64,000 bases of DNA from Leptospira bouyouniensis (lineage in GTDB: Bacteria; Spirochaetota; Leptospiria; Leptospirales; Leptospiraceae): contig NZ_RQFT01000003.1 of the NCBI RefSeq assembly GCF_004769525.1, forward strand, positions 372,001 to 436,000, in the 5' to 3' direction. Below the pieces are notes generated by a model. The model had not been told where the DNA came from, did no database searches, and saw only the letters and a list, made by a program, of their open reading frames with translations. Shown here in pieces: positions 19,650 through 29,110 of the stretch (position 1 is its first letter; every line of letters begins with the position of its first letter). Position numbers and translations under genes: made by a program.

Positions 19650-20523
19650 TTTTAAAGTGATTCATAAAACCAAATATAGTTATGATGATTTTGTAGCGTA
19701 CTGTCATAATATGGCACATATGTATCCATTAACTACGATTCATCAAGATTGTTATCGTACTCATGTAACAGTGAATCCAAAACCTGTTGTATCTTCTTTT
19801 CGTAGAGATTACTTTGGAAATCAGGTATTTTTATTTTCTGTTGAGGATCCACACCGATTTTTAGAGGTCGTAGTAGAATCAACAGTTAGAACCCATCAAA
19901 GCTTTGACTTCGATTTATCGAAGTCAACTTCATGGGAGTTAATTAATAATATTATCCATGAATCAACATTGGATACTGATTTACAAGCTATCGAATTCAT
20001 TCAACCATCTCCATATATTCCATCAAAACAAATGTATTTTGATTTTGCACATTTCATATTTACCAATAACAAACCTGTTTTTATTGGTGCGATGGAGTTG
20101 ACAAAGTATATTTTTGAAAATTTTCAATATGATCCAAAAGCAACAAATATAAATACTCCTTTAGAACAGGTGTTAAGTGAAAGAAAGGGTGTATGCCAAG
20201 ATTTTTCACATTTGATGATTGCCGCCTTACGTTCGTTAAAAATACCTTGCCGATATGTGAGCGGATATTTGGAAACATTTCCTCCTCCAGGGACACCCAA
20301 ACTCCAAGGTAGCGATGCCACACACGCTTGGGTTTCTGTGTATTGTCCGACGTTGGGTTGGTTAGATTTTGATCCTACAAATGGAAAATTAATTTCAGAA
20401 GAATATATCATCACTGCGATTGGCAGAGATTACTCGGACGTATCACCATTGAAGGGAATTTTGTTTGGTGGTGGAAAACATAAATTGAAAGTAGAAGTTG
20501 ATGTGATTCGAGAACAAATATGA
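19642..20523 (+). CDS. Transglutaminase-like family protein
   Basis: A 293-residue transglutaminase-like protein with Cys185 (KGVCQDFSH), His228 (ATHAWVSVY) and Asp244 (FDPTNG) in the usual triad order. Such proteins act as thiol peptidases or transamidases and are a constant partner of the ATP-grasp/alpha-E genes. ATG 19642 overlaps the preceding stop (ATGGCTGA), which decides the start over upstream in-frame codons. It is the last gene of the five-gene operon. No Anbu proteasome-type peptidase, sometimes found with these genes, is present in the window. Confidence 0.88.
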   Translation: MADFKVIHKTKYSYDDFVAYCHNMAHMYPLTTIHQDCYRTHVTVNPKPVVSSFRRDYFGNQVFLFSVEDPHRFLEVVVESTVRTHQSFDFDLSKSTSWELINNIIHESTLDTDLQAIEFIQPSPYIPSKQMYFDFAHFIFTNNKPVFIGAMELTKYIFENFQYDPKATNINTPLEQVLSERKGVCQDFSHLMIAALRSLKIPCRYVSGYLETFPPPGTPKLQGSDATHAWVSVYCPTLGWLDFDPTNGKLISEEYIITAIGRDYSDVSPLKGILFGGGKHKLKVEVDVIREQI

Positions 20524-20596
20524 ACTTTTTAAAAATAAAAACAGAAATTTTCCGAATGGAAGTGCTTTTGAATGTGGTTTGTGATACAGAGGACGT

Positions 20597-20640
20597 ATTG
20601 GGTGGCGGGTCCAGTTCCCCACCCTAATCAGGGCGGGGAT
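20597..20640 (+). repeat. 44-bp dispersed repeat, copy 1
   Basis: Begins ATTGGGTGGCGGGTCC and ends GGGCGGGGAT. Its second half can fold (CCCCACCCT / AGGGCGGGG). Near-identical copies are at 54358-54401 and 62365-62408, all on the plus strand and all intergenic. Here it lies between two convergent genes. Confidence 0.9.
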
Positions 20641-20664
20641 ATTGTATTCGCACTTTCCCGACCC

Positions 20665-21024
20665 TTAAATCTTCTCACCCCACTCAGCTTCCTTAAACCC
20701 CACCAAATACCAACCATCGCCCACCACAAAAGGTCTCTTAACCAAATTCCCGTTTGCTGCTAACTCTTTATAAATTTGATCCTCGTTCAATTTCGATAAT
20801 TTTTCTTTCCAATTTCCTTCTCGGTAATCCTTTCCTGACGTATTAAAGAGTTTTTTGATATCACCTAAGTATTGTTTTGCTTTTTTTAATTCGGACACGG
20901 AAGGGGGAGTTTCGCGAATTGGTAATTGTTCAAATTGAATTTTTTTGGAATTTAAATATTTGAGCGCATTTCTGCATGTGCTACAGCCAGAATATTCGTA
21001 AACTTTCAGTTTGGATCGACTCAT
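20665..21024 (-). CDS. ArsC/Spx-family thioredoxin-fold protein
   Basis: A 119-residue protein with a redox-active CxxC at Cys14 and Cys17 (YSGCSTCRNA), the KRPFVV segment before the cis-proline region, and full ArsC/Spx-like length. The CxxC and the segment resemble the Spx/MgsR branch more than classical glutaredoxin-dependent arsenate reductase, which has a single N-terminal cysteine. No other ars gene is nearby, so a general thiol oxidoreductase is more likely than arsenic resistance. It is convergent with the transglutaminase gene and its start is about 50 bases from murB on the other strand. Confidence 0.78.
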   Translation of the reverse strand: MSRSKLKVYEYSGCSTCRNALKYLNSKKIQFEQLPIRETPPSVSELKKAKQYLGDIKKLFNTSGKDYREGNWKEKLSKLNEDQIYKELAANGNLVKRPFVVGDGWYLVGFKEAEWGEKI

Positions 21025-21074
21025 AAGACAGATTTTCTTACTTACTATTTTTGCGGAAACTTTTTATTGGAACT

Positions 21075-22157
21075 ATGTTGGTCCAAAATAATGTCCCCTT
21101 GGCTCCGCTGACAACATTTCAATTAGGTGGAAATGCAAAATATTTTATATCAATCAAAACAACAGAAGACCTAAAAGGAGCATTGGTTTTTTGTAAGGAA
21201 CAAAAACTCACGTATGCCATCTTGGGAGGAGGTTCAAATACAATCTTTCGAGACAATGGATTTGATGGTGTAATTTTATTAATCCAAATTCCAGGTATCA
21301 GATGTTTGGATGCAAATGAATCGACTGTTTTGTACGAAGTAGGTGCAGGTGTTGTTTGGGATCATTTTGTGGAATTTGTCGTCAAACAAGGATTAAGTGG
21401 AATAGAGTGTTTGTCTGGAATTCCTGGGTCAGTTGGGGCTTCACCAATCCAAAACATCGGAGCCTATGGCCAAGAAGTGAAAGATTCTATCGTTAGTGTT
21501 CAATGCATTGATGAAAACGGCAATCAGCGAACGTTTTCCAATGACGAGTGTCAATTCGCTTACCGTAATAGTAATTTTAAATCTGGAAATTTTCAAAATT
21601 ATATTATAACTTCAGTGACATTTAAACTCTCTAAAAATTTGGAAGCTTGCATCGTGTATCCTGAAGTCAAAAAACAATGGGAATTGTTCCTCTCCGAAAA
21701 AAAAGAAAATGATAAAAAATTGGAAGATCGTTATTTTTATTTAGAATCCCTTCGCGAAATGATCATCAAATTACGTAAGAAAAAATCAATGGTTGTTGAT
21801 GACAAAGACCCAAATACACGTTCGGCGGGATCTTTTTTTACAAACCCAATCGTTTCGCTAGAGGATGTGGAAAGGTTTTTAAACCAAACAAAAAAAATGG
21901 GTTATTTGGACCCGCCTATCTACGATGCTCCTTCTGGTTTGAAAAAACTTTCGGCCGCTTGGCTTATCGAACACTCAGGCATTAAAAAAGGGGACATTTA
22001 TCCAGGTGGAGTCGGAATCTCTACCAACCATTGTTTAGGTCTAATCAATATAGATGGGACAACTACGGCATTGCTAGCAATGGCAGAATCGATTCAAAAA
22101 CGTGTCTTTGATACTTTTTCAATCCATTTGGAGATGGAACCAGTGCTCAGGTCCTAA
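21075..22157 (+). CDS. murB: UDP-N-acetylmuramate dehydrogenase (MurB)
   Basis: A FAD-dependent reductase of about 360 residues that completes UDP-MurNAc synthesis for peptidoglycan. Seen are LAPLTTFQLGGNAKYF, the FAD-binding LGGGSNTIF, GIPGSVGASPIQNIGAYGQE and the C-terminal SAAWLIEHSG and STNHCLGLIN segments. ATG 21075 is chosen; a TTG at 21051 would add eight residues that do not fit the family. An insert rich in lysine (about residues 205-245) separates the domains. The mltG gene follows 45 bases later, so both peptidoglycan genes may be cotranscribed. Confidence 0.93.
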   Translation: MLVQNNVPLAPLTTFQLGGNAKYFISIKTTEDLKGALVFCKEQKLTYAILGGGSNTIFRDNGFDGVILLIQIPGIRCLDANESTVLYEVGAGVVWDHFVEFVVKQGLSGIECLSGIPGSVGASPIQNIGAYGQEVKDSIVSVQCIDENGNQRTFSNDECQFAYRNSNFKSGNFQNYIITSVTFKLSKNLEACIVYPEVKKQWELFLSEKKENDKKLEDRYFYLESLREMIIKLRKKKSMVVDDKDPNTRSAGSFFTNPIVSLEDVERFLNQTKKMGYLDPPIYDAPSGLKKLSAAWLIEHSGIKKGDIYPGGVGISTNHCLGLINIDGTTTALLAMAESIQKRVFDTFSIHLEMEPVLRS

Positions 22158-22202
22158 AAAAGATTTGGTAATTGTCGATAGTTGCAGAAGGATGGGGAAG
22201 GA

Positions 22203-23225
22203 ATGAACTCAAAAGTTAAAAAATACCTGATACTTTCAGGATTAGGTGCTGCATTACTCTTAGTTTTGGCGCTCATCAGTTTTTTTGTCGTAGATGAAAT
22301 CAAAGGTGGAGCCGTTGGTGATGGACAAAACAAATACGAACTCATCATTGATTCTGGTGAACCTTCATCCAGTGTGGTACGTGAGTTAGCTGCCGCTGGA
22401 ATGATCAAATCCAGTGTATATTTTAATTATTTAATTAAATTTACAAGAGCTGGTAACAAAATCAAACAAGGAGTTTATGACATCAATGATGGAATGAGTT
22501 CACGAAAAATTCTTGATGTTATCATCTCTGGAAAAGTCAAACTCGTAACATTCACAGTTCCAGAAGGGTATAATAATCGTCAAATTGGTGATCTTTTGGT
22601 CACAAAAAAACTTTCTCCATCTAGAGAAGAATTTCTAAAAGTAACTCAAAGTCTTGCATTACTTACAAAATACAATATTCCAGCAAAGACGTTAGAAGGT
22701 TACTTATTTCCCGAAACGTATTCTGTTCCATTGAACTACCCGCTTGAACGAATCACAGAAATGATGATCAAACGATTTTATAAAAAACTAGAAACCATTC
22801 CGGAAGCAAAAGGAATAAAACCAGCTGATCTTCATTTTCGAGTTGTCCTAGCATCTATCGTAGAAAGGGAAGCTGTTCGGAAAGAGGAACGACCTATGAT
22901 GGCGGGAGTATTCCTCACTAGAATCGAAAAAAATATCAATTTAGAATCTTGTGCTACTATCCAATATTTGTTTGATAAACCAAAAAAAAGACTCTTTGAA
23001 TCAGATTTAAAAATTGTATCACCTTACAATACATATATCAATGGCGGTTGGCCTCCAGGTCCTATTTCAAATCCCGGATTACCAGCGTTAGAAGCTTCGT
23101 TTAGGCCAATGAAATCGGATAAATTGTTTTTCCTTTTGAAACCAGATGGTTCTCATTATTTTTCTTCTACCTTTAAAGAACATTTAGAAGCAAAAAAGAA
23201 ATTCATAGATGTATTATATCAATAG
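22203..23225 (+). CDS. mltG: Endolytic murein transglycosylase MltG
   Basis: A 340-residue protein with one N-terminal membrane helix (YLILSGLGAALLLVLALISFFVV cut short here: residues about 7-29) followed by the YceG/MltG domain. Typical segments are VPEGYNNRQIGDLL, LEGYLFPETYSV (catalytic glutamate region), LASIVEREA and NTYINGGWPPGPISNPG. It cleaves nascent glycan strands at the inner membrane. ATG 22203 is chosen because GGGGAAGG precedes it; an in-frame TTG at 22182 is less likely. Neighbouring murB supports a cell-wall role. Confidence 0.93.
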   Translation: MNSKVKKYLILSGLGAALLLVLALISFFVVDEIKGGAVGDGQNKYELIIDSGEPSSSVVRELAAAGMIKSSVYFNYLIKFTRAGNKIKQGVYDINDGMSSRKILDVIISGKVKLVTFTVPEGYNNRQIGDLLVTKKLSPSREEFLKVTQSLALLTKYNIPAKTLEGYLFPETYSVPLNYPLERITEMMIKRFYKKLETIPEAKGIKPADLHFRVVLASIVEREAVRKEERPMMAGVFLTRIEKNINLESCATIQYLFDKPKKRLFESDLKIVSPYNTYINGGWPPGPISNPGLPALEASFRPMKSDKLFFLLKPDGSHYFSSTFKEHLEAKKKFIDVLYQ

Positions 23226-23280
23226 GTGTTGCATAAAAGGTTAATTATACTAAGTCGATTTATTTCCAAGGATTTCCTAC

Positions 23281-23538
23281 ATGGATGAAAACATCGTTGA
23301 ACTCAATATAACAATTGGAGGGATTTCCAAGGAACTTTTGGATGTGCAAAAAGCTTTGGATGCCTACCGTGAAAAACAGGCGCACAAAGAAGCTATCGAT
23401 GAAGAAGCGATCACCTTTGTGACCAAAGCTGAACGTGTCATCGAAAAAGCAGAAAATGGAGAGTTACAGCTGACTCCAGACCAAGTCCGTAGGATCAAAA
23501 GTAATCTCGTTAAGATTCTCAGCCGCTTAAATCCATAA
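23281..23538 (+). CDS. Small hypothetical coiled-coil protein
   Basis: An 85-residue charged, mostly helical protein with heptad-like spacing and no signal peptide or cysteine. I do not recognise it. CCAAGG precedes ATG 23281. It may be a small cytoplasmic scaffold or regulatory protein. It sits between mltG and the phosphate-box-like array. Confidence 0.6.
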   Translation: MDENIVELNITIGGISKELLDVQKALDAYREKQAHKEAIDEEAITFVTKAERVIEKAENGELQLTPDQVRRIKSNLVKILSRLNP

Positions 23539-23543
23539 TCATA

Positions 23544-23594
23544 CTTTCACGAATCCTTTACCAAACCTTCACCAGCTTGTCATACCCTTGTAAC
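23544..23594 (+). promoter_or_regulatory. Five tandem 11-bp units resembling Pho boxes
   Basis: Units start at 23544, 23555, 23566, 23577 and 23588: CTTTCAC, CCTTTAC, CCTTCAC, TTGTCAT and TTGTAAC, each followed by four bases. The last two (TTGTCAT, ACCC, TTGTAAC) reproduce the 7-4-7 PhoB box layout (consensus CTGTCAT). A -10-like CATAGT (23605-23610) lies ten bases after the last unit, as in PhoB-activated promoters. This would control the lipoprotein gene at 23700. Confidence 0.5.
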
Positions 23595-23699
23595 AAATTA
23601 AGAACATAGTTTCCATAGCTAGAGGGAGAATTTTAACGAACCCCTTCCGGGAAGACCCGCTAGCAAAACAAATTCGAATTTTTTCGAAAGAGGATTAAA

Positions 23700-24980
23700 A
23701 TGAAAAATTCATTCAAAAAAAGCATGGTGGTTCTTTTCATCGCGATGATGGGATTCACAATGATCAATTGCCCAGGAAAAAAGAAAGACGATACCGCTCT
23801 GTTAGCAGCTCTTTTGTTTTCTAACCAAGGTATTGCAGGATCTGACCTTTGTGATGGAGTTGGTGTTCCTAACCCAACTCAAATTTTAGAGGGCACGATT
23901 TCAACAGCAGTTACTGTCAGCGGTTCTGCATTATTAAGAGGAACAGTATCTGTAACAAATGGTGGATCGATCACCGTATTACCAAAATCTGTAATTTATG
24001 GAGAAAGAGGATCATCTTTATTTGTATACGAAGGTGGATCGATATCTGCTATTGGAACGGCAAGTAACCCTATCTGTTTTACTTCTGCTGCAACGGTAGG
24101 ATCACGCGCACCAGGAGATTGGGGTGGTATTGTAATTATTGGTAATAGTAGTGTGCATGCTCATACAGCTCCAAACAACTCGGAAGGAACAAATCCTAGA
24201 CCTTACCCAGGAACCCAAAATGGAATAGCAAATTTTAAATACGTTGTCGTAGAATTTGTTGGCAACGAGGTGGCACCTGGTAACGAATTGAATGGAATTT
24301 CAAGTTATACAGTAACACAAGACAGTAATTACGATTATGTGCAAATTCATAGACCGTTAGATGATGGATTTGAATGGTGGGGTGGAAACGTAAATGGTTC
24401 ACACTTACTGGTATCTGGTGGTATGGATGATGATTTTGATGTGGATGAAGGGTTTACAGGAACACTCAATCACATTATCAGCGTAAAATACCCTGAGTCT
24501 TGCGGAGGAACAAAATCTACTGACCCGCATGGATTTGAAATGGATGGAACAGAAGGTGGTGCTGCCATTGCAGGACCTTCAAACCCTACTGTGACAAACT
24601 TCACTACAATTGGTCAATCCTACACTGGTGGCGTTGGTATGCGTATCAGAGAAAGACACACTGGTAACTTTTCGAAAGGTTTAGTATATGGTTACGTTAC
24701 AAACAACTTTCAATGCGATGTTGATACAAACCCTACAACTTGGACCAATGTAAAAGGTCAAAGTGGAAAAGGTGCTAACATTAACGGATCTTGCACCAAT
24801 GTGACTAACAATACTGAAATCACTTCCCTTCCAATCGTTACATTAGGAAACATCGAAACATGCGGAACTGGTGCAACGAAGCCAGATTTCACAACTACAT
24901 TTGGTGATGGTTCCCTTGGTGGCGGATCAGTAGCTGAAGGTAAATGGTGGGATGGATGGGCTGTCTTTAGAAGCAAATAA
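23700..24980 (+). CDS. Lipoprotein of unknown function with beta-rich repetitive domain
   Basis: A 426-residue lipoprotein: signal peptide with lipobox MINC (Cys about residue 25) followed by a GKKKDD linker. The body is Gly/Thr/Val-rich with beta-helix-like character (segments such as VSGSALLRGTVSVTNGGSITV, shown only by position about 70-100), plus DWGGIVIIGNS and DDGFEWWGGNVNGSH. Similar lipoproteins are known in Leptospira and Bacteroidetes, but I know no function. A Pho-box-like array sits upstream and a strong terminator (25001-25034) follows. The leader contains a GCTAG/CTAGC pair that could fold. Surface or outer-membrane location is likely but inferred. Confidence 0.75.
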   Translation: MKNSFKKSMVVLFIAMMGFTMINCPGKKKDDTALLAALLFSNQGIAGSDLCDGVGVPNPTQILEGTISTAVTVSGSALLRGTVSVTNGGSITVLPKSVIYGERGSSLFVYEGGSISAIGTASNPICFTSAATVGSRAPGDWGGIVIIGNSSVHAHTAPNNSEGTNPRPYPGTQNGIANFKYVVVEFVGNEVAPGNELNGISSYTVTQDSNYDYVQIHRPLDDGFEWWGGNVNGSHLLVSGGMDDDFDVDEGFTGTLNHIISVKYPESCGGTKSTDPHGFEMDGTEGGAAIAGPSNPTVTNFTTIGQSYTGGVGMRIRERHTGNFSKGLVYGYVTNNFQCDVDTNPTTWTNVKGQSGKGANINGSCTNVTNNTEITSLPIVTLGNIETCGTGATKPDFTTTFGDGSLGGGSVAEGKWWDGWAVFRSK

Positions 24981-25000
24981 ACAAAATTTAAGAAATTGCA

Positions 25001-25034
25001 AAAAAGGCTTCGGAATTTCCGGAGCCTTTTTTAT
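25001..25034 (+). terminator. Rho-independent terminator
   Basis: GGCTTCGGA and TCCGGAGCC form a 9-bp stem with a short loop, flanked by A-rich and T-rich tracts (CCTTTTTTATTTT). It ends the lipoprotein transcript 21 bases after its stop; the next gene starts ten bases after the element. Confidence 0.85.
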
Positions 25035-25043
25035 TTTAAAACA

Positions 25044-25625
25044 ATGAAACAGAAAAAAGTCATATTTTTTATTATTATTTGTCTATGGGTCAATTGTAAG
25101 AAGGAAAATATTGAAAAAAATTCTTCTAATGAAATTCAAAATTTAAAATTAGAAGAGTCAAAAAAAATCCTAATGGAAAGAAGCTCGTCAAACTTTCCTC
25201 TGCAAGGTTATGCTTCTGTGAACGAAGCAGTGAAACAATTTCTTATTGAGGTTCGAAATTCAAATCAAGTTGATTCTGTAGAATTAAAATCTTTGGTGAA
25301 CCAAAAGGAAAAAGATTATATTCTTTATCCGAATATTCTTGGTTACGGAACATCTTTAGATGTCACACCAATTGATGATTACAATAAAATGATTCGGTCA
25401 TTTGAAGTTTTAGCCTTAACTAAATTGAAAGAGAAACAATATAAGGAAGTCGATCTAAAATCGCTTAAGATTTTAGTTAAGTCTGTACAAGATTATGGTA
25501 AATCAAAATTCCATAAAATTGGAATGGTAATAGTTACCACACCGAAAGGTAGAGTAGAGATTACTGAGATAAGGAGTGTTATACAATTAGGAAATCGTTA
25601 CAAAGTTGCAATTTTATCCCCCTGA
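25044..25625 (+). CDS. Small lipoprotein of unknown function
   Basis: About 193 residues with a lipoprotein signal: MKQKKVIFFIIICLWVNC, cysteine 18 followed by charged residues. The rest is helical and beta mixed with no recognised motif. I chose ATG 25044; an upstream in-frame start at 24996 would place the terminator in the coding region and bury the signal peptide. It lies between the PhoB-like lipoprotein and the TonB receptor, but separated by a terminator, so membership of the same regulon is uncertain. Confidence 0.65.
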   Translation: MKQKKVIFFIIICLWVNCKKENIEKNSSNEIQNLKLEESKKILMERSSSNFPLQGYASVNEAVKQFLIEVRNSNQVDSVELKSLVNQKEKDYILYPNILGYGTSLDVTPIDDYNKMIRSFEVLALTKLKEKQYKEVDLKSLKILVKSVQDYGKSKFHKIGMVIVTTPKGRVEITEIRSVIQLGNRYKVAILSP

Positions 25626-25626
25626 A

Positions 25627-25666
25627 TTATTACAATTTTGTAACATAAAATTAAACTCACTGTAAC
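25627..25666 (+). promoter_or_regulatory. Pho-box-like 11-bp units before the TonB receptor
   Basis: TTATTAC (25627-25633) and TTGTAAC (25638-25644) are 11 bases apart start to start, and CTGTAAC (25660-25666) is 22 bases further on, in phase with the series. The intermediate unit is poor. Weaker than the array at 23544. Confidence 0.35.
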
Positions 25667-25695
25667 GATCCAAAATCACTTATCGTTTACCTAGA

Positions 25696-25717
25696 GGGTA
25701 GATTCGAAAATCTACCC
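25696..25717 (+). other. Leader hairpin of the TonB receptor gene
   Basis: GGGTAGATT, loop CGAA, AATCTACCC: a perfect 9-bp stem in the leader, 16 bases before ATG 25734. No T run follows, so it is not a terminator; it may stabilise the leader or affect translation. Confidence 0.6.
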
Positions 25718-25733
25718 TTAGAGATCTAAACGT

Positions 25734-28712
25734 ATGAAAAATCTGAAAATCCTATTGCTGGTTGCTATCTTAACTCCAATTTCGCTTTTTGCACAAGCAA
25801 ATGGGTCAATCAGCGGTGTTATCATCGATTCTGAAAATGGAGAAGCTGTCTTTGGAGCCACCATTGTAGTTCGCTCTGAAAAGAAGTTTGCAAAAACTGA
25901 CTTTGATGGGAAATATTCCTTATCTCTTGCTCCTGGTTCTTATGATGTAGAATTCCAAATGTATGGTTATGGTCCGCAGAAAAGAACTGTAAACATAGTA
26001 GCAGGTAAAAATCAAGCTATCAATGTAACTTTCGGAGCTCAAACATTAGAGACAGTCGAAGTAAAAGACAGAGCTTCGAATAATACCGAATCTGCATTAT
26101 TAGCTCTCCAAAGAAAATCTGCTTCAGTTTCAGATGGTATTTCTCAAGAAGCCATTAAAAAAAGTCCTGATTCGAACGCAGGTGATGTGGTTCGTCGTGT
26201 GACAGGAATCACTCTTATCGGAGGAAAATATGTTTTTGTGAGGGGTTTAGGCGAAAGATATTCCAATACTTTATTAAACGAAGTTTTGATTCCGACAACT
26301 GAACCTGATAAACGTGTTGTTCCTTTAGATATTTTTCCTGCATCCATTATCAAAAATATTCGAGTAATTAAAACATTTGTTCCTGAAGATCCAGCGGAGT
26401 TTTCTGGTGGTCTAGTAAAAGTAGAAACGCAAGAGTATCCTGACAAATTTCTATTGAATGTCGGTTTGGGTATTGGAAGAAACATGAATTCAACAGGATA
26501 TGAATTCAAATCATTTGATGCTGTAGATATTTTAGGAAGACCGAATTCTTCATATCAAATGCCTGGGATAGTAAATTCTTTGCCTGGGTTTTTGCCGCTT
26601 GAACCAGGTAACAGATTTGGGGGACTGCCTCCAAATTTTGTTAACTTAAGTACCTTAACGTTCAATCAACAATGGACACCCGATTCAGGTAAAGGTGGTT
26701 ATGATAAAAACATCAATTTTACAGTGGGAAATACATTCAAACTTACAGAGTCTGGACAACGATTAGGTGTATTACTTGGTGTTGTTAGAAGTGAGGAATA
26801 TAGAATACGTGATGAAAAGTCTGCAAGATACATTCCAAATTATGCAGGTGGTATCATTACACCTGATACAACATATTTAATTCCAATCCAAAAACAAGAT
26901 ACGAAAGTATATAACAAAGATACAAACTTTGCTGCAAACCTAAACTTATCTTACGAACTTACAAAAGGTCAGCAGATATATTTAAAGAATCTATATACGG
27001 TAGCTTCTGATACGACTGTGCGGGATGCTTTTGGTCAGAATTTTATTGATAACTTTGATTTTATTTCTCAAACTGGAATCGTTACTTCAAGAGGATTATT
27101 GAATACAGTATTAGGTGGAGATCATGCTTTGCAATTCGGAAGTATGAATCGTCCTCATAAACTGGAATGGAATGTTGCTTACTCATTAGCCAACCGAGAA
27201 GAGCCTAATTTAATCCAACAAGTTTGGCGAAGACCAAATCCATCTACATTAACTGATGGATATTTTCGATTAGGTAATAACCCTGATGGAACAAGATTCT
27301 TTTCCTCAACTGCTGATACAGTAAGACAAGCGAATGTTAAATACTCAATTCCGTTCGAACAGTGGAATGGATTAAAGTCTGAATTGAAATTCGGTGGAAT
27401 GGCACTAGATCGTTTCAAAAGTTTCACCTTTAGAGAATTTGGAAATAAATCAAATGTTGGTACTCAATTTCCAGTCGATTATTACCCTGTACCTGGCGAG
27501 GTTGTATACAATCCAACTGAATACATTCAAAGATCAACTGGAGTAGCTAATAAAACTTTTTCAGAGCGACAAATTGAACCTAACGCATATGATGCAGAAC
27601 AAAAATTGCATGCGCAATTCGCACAAGTTGATATGCCTCTAATCCCAAAGCTAAGATTTATTGGTGGTGTTCGATTTGAAGATTCCTTTCAAAAGGTGAA
27701 AACTTTTAGAACTAGAGATACTAGTTCTTTAAGAAACGTTGATTATGGATGTACTGTAAATAACGAAGATGTAAGGGTGGCTTTAGTTAGATCGAATATT
27801 TGCGATGTAGATAATAATGGTATCGGTACATTACGAAACCAAGATAAGCTGCCGTCTGCAAATATGGTTTGGGAGATGAACAAAGACATGAATCTTAGAT
27901 TTGGTCTTACTCAATCTGTCACGCGTCCTGATTTAAGAGAATTATCACCATTCGGATTCACTCCTTATTTTGGAGCGGATAGGATTTTCGGTAACCCAAA
28001 CTTAAAAAGAACTTATATACATAACTATGATGTAAGATATGAATACTATATCACGAATTCGGACTTTTTTGGAATTGGTGCTTTTTATAAAAACTTATCC
28101 AATCCAATTGAGATGGTAGGTTTACCACAATCTGGAGGAATTTCCTTTAATTTCTCTTATACAAATGCCAAGGAAGCTACGATCAAAGGGGTGGAGCTCG
28201 ATTATCGAAAAGAATTTTTTGATCGATTCCGTGTAGAAACAAACTTATTCTTTATTAAATCACAAGTCCAAGTTCTGTCTTGGGAAGACAATGCTTTAAT
28301 TAAAGCAGGTGTTATTGATAAAATAAATAGAATTGCGTCTTTCGATCCAACGAATATTTCCAGACCACTCCAAGGACAATCTGAATATGTATACAACTTA
28401 AAATTTGATTATTTTCTTACTTCAAAGAAAAATCAAACTTTAGGTGTTTATTATAACTTCTTTGGAGATAGGATTTATGCCGTTGGAGCAAATGGAACTC
28501 CTGATGCCATTGAACGAGGCGTAGGTATCACTGACGTAGTTTATAGTTATAAACATGACGACAGACTTGATTTCAAAGCAGCTGCTAAAAACATCATGGA
28601 CACACGTTTTAAAGTTTACCAAAGAAGTGAAGTCACTGGTGAAGATTTACTTTTTTATTCCTACAGAATGGGTGTAACTTTTACTGTTGCTGCCACTTAT
28701 AAATTTTTCTAG
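25734..28712 (+). CDS. TonB-dependent receptor with carboxypeptidase-regulatory-like N-terminal domain
   Basis: A 992-residue outer-membrane receptor. A signal peptide ending in FAQA is followed by a CarboxypepD_reg-like domain (about residues 22-105, [19 protein letters not shown]). A TonB plug follows (about 120-235, [12 protein letters not shown] and VRGLGERYS), then a large beta barrel ending in aromatic YKFF, as barrel proteins usually do. It should import a ligand energised by TonB. The nearby lipoprotein may help binding, as in other receptor pairs. If the Pho-like units upstream are real, its ligand could be a phosphorus compound. That is inference. Confidence 0.88.
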   Translation: MKNLKILLLVAILTPISLFAQANGSISGVIIDSENGEAVFGATIVVRSEKKFAKTDFDGKYSLSLAPGSYDVEFQMYGYGPQKRTVNIVAGKNQAINVTFGAQTLETVEVKDRASNNTESALLALQRKSASVSDGISQEAIKKSPDSNAGDVVRRVTGITLIGGKYVFVRGLGERYSNTLLNEVLIPTTEPDKRVVPLDIFPASIIKNIRVIKTFVPEDPAEFSGGLVKVETQEYPDKFLLNVGLGIGRNMNSTGYEFKSFDAVDILGRPNSSYQMPGIVNSLPGFLPLEPGNRFGGLPPNFVNLSTLTFNQQWTPDSGKGGYDKNINFTVGNTFKLTESGQRLGVLLGVVRSEEYRIRDEKSARYIPNYAGGIITPDTTYLIPIQKQDTKVYNKDTNFAANLNLSYELTKGQQIYLKNLYTVASDTTVRDAFGQNFIDNFDFISQTGIVTSRGLLNTVLGGDHALQFGSMNRPHKLEWNVAYSLANREEPNLIQQVWRRPNPSTLTDGYFRLGNNPDGTRFFSSTADTVRQANVKYSIPFEQWNGLKSELKFGGMALDRFKSFTFREFGNKSNVGTQFPVDYYPVPGEVVYNPTEYIQRSTGVANKTFSERQIEPNAYDAEQKLHAQFAQVDMPLIPKLRFIGGVRFEDSFQKVKTFRTRDTSSLRNVDYGCTVNNEDVRVALVRSNICDVDNNGIGTLRNQDKLPSANMVWEMNKDMNLRFGLTQSVTRPDLRELSPFGFTPYFGADRIFGNPNLKRTYIHNYDVRYEYYITNSDFFGIGAFYKNLSNPIEMVGLPQSGGISFNFSYTNAKEATIKGVELDYRKEFFDRFRVETNLFFIKSQVQVLSWEDNALIKAGVIDKINRIASFDPTNISRPLQGQSEYVYNLKFDYFLTSKKNQTLGVYYNFFGDRIYAVGANGTPDAIERGVGITDVVYSYKHDDRLDFKAAAKNIMDTRFKVYQRSEVTGEDLLFYSYRMGVTFTVAATYKFF

Positions 28713-28724
28713 ATCGAAACAAGC

Positions 28725-28752
28725 CCTAATCTCTTTCTAATGGGATTAGGGT
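28725..28752 (+). terminator. Probable terminator hairpin after the TonB receptor gene
   Basis: CCCTAATC (28725-28732) pairs with GATTAGGG (28745-28752) around a 12-base loop, 13 bases after the stop. The downstream T run is weak, so strength is uncertain. Confidence 0.55.
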
Positions 28753-29110
28753 GATTTAAATCTAACTTTCCCTAGCAATACAATATCTTTGAGTTTTATC
28801 CGAACTATATATTTTAAACTAGAGGAAGGACTAAATGACAAACATGGAAATCATCGCTCTTGCTTTTATCGAGAAATTAATTCTTTCTCTATTTATTTAG
28901 GTAATTTATTGAAATTAAATAATGAAATTACACTATTTTGGTTTTATATTTACGTTTTCATTATTCAATTTATAAAGAAATATAATTATGAATAAAAATT
29001 AAATCAGATAAGAAGGCAAATTTTTACAATTCACCTTCTGTATTTATTTGATCTAAAAAACTTACATTTTGATTTAGAAAATTAATCTTATAATTTTTTA
29101 ATATCAAGTC
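28753..29110. other. Gene-less interval
   Basis: About 360 bases of AT-rich DNA between convergent genes. A 68-residue reading frame from a TTG lies in it but lacks a ribosome site and looks random. A loose TCTAAA/TTTAGA pair near 29052-29077 may help end the minus-strand transcript. I see nothing else. Confidence 0.6.

Noticed and set aside
20524..20664. Possible small gene between the transglutaminase and ArsC-like genes
   Set aside because: The interval is short and holds the 44-bp repeat; the open frame there overlaps the repeat and the ArsC-like gene on the other strand.
28789..28995. 68-residue reading frame after the TonB receptor
   Set aside because: It starts with TTG, lacks a ribosome site, has no recognisable motif and lies in AT-rich intergenic DNA.
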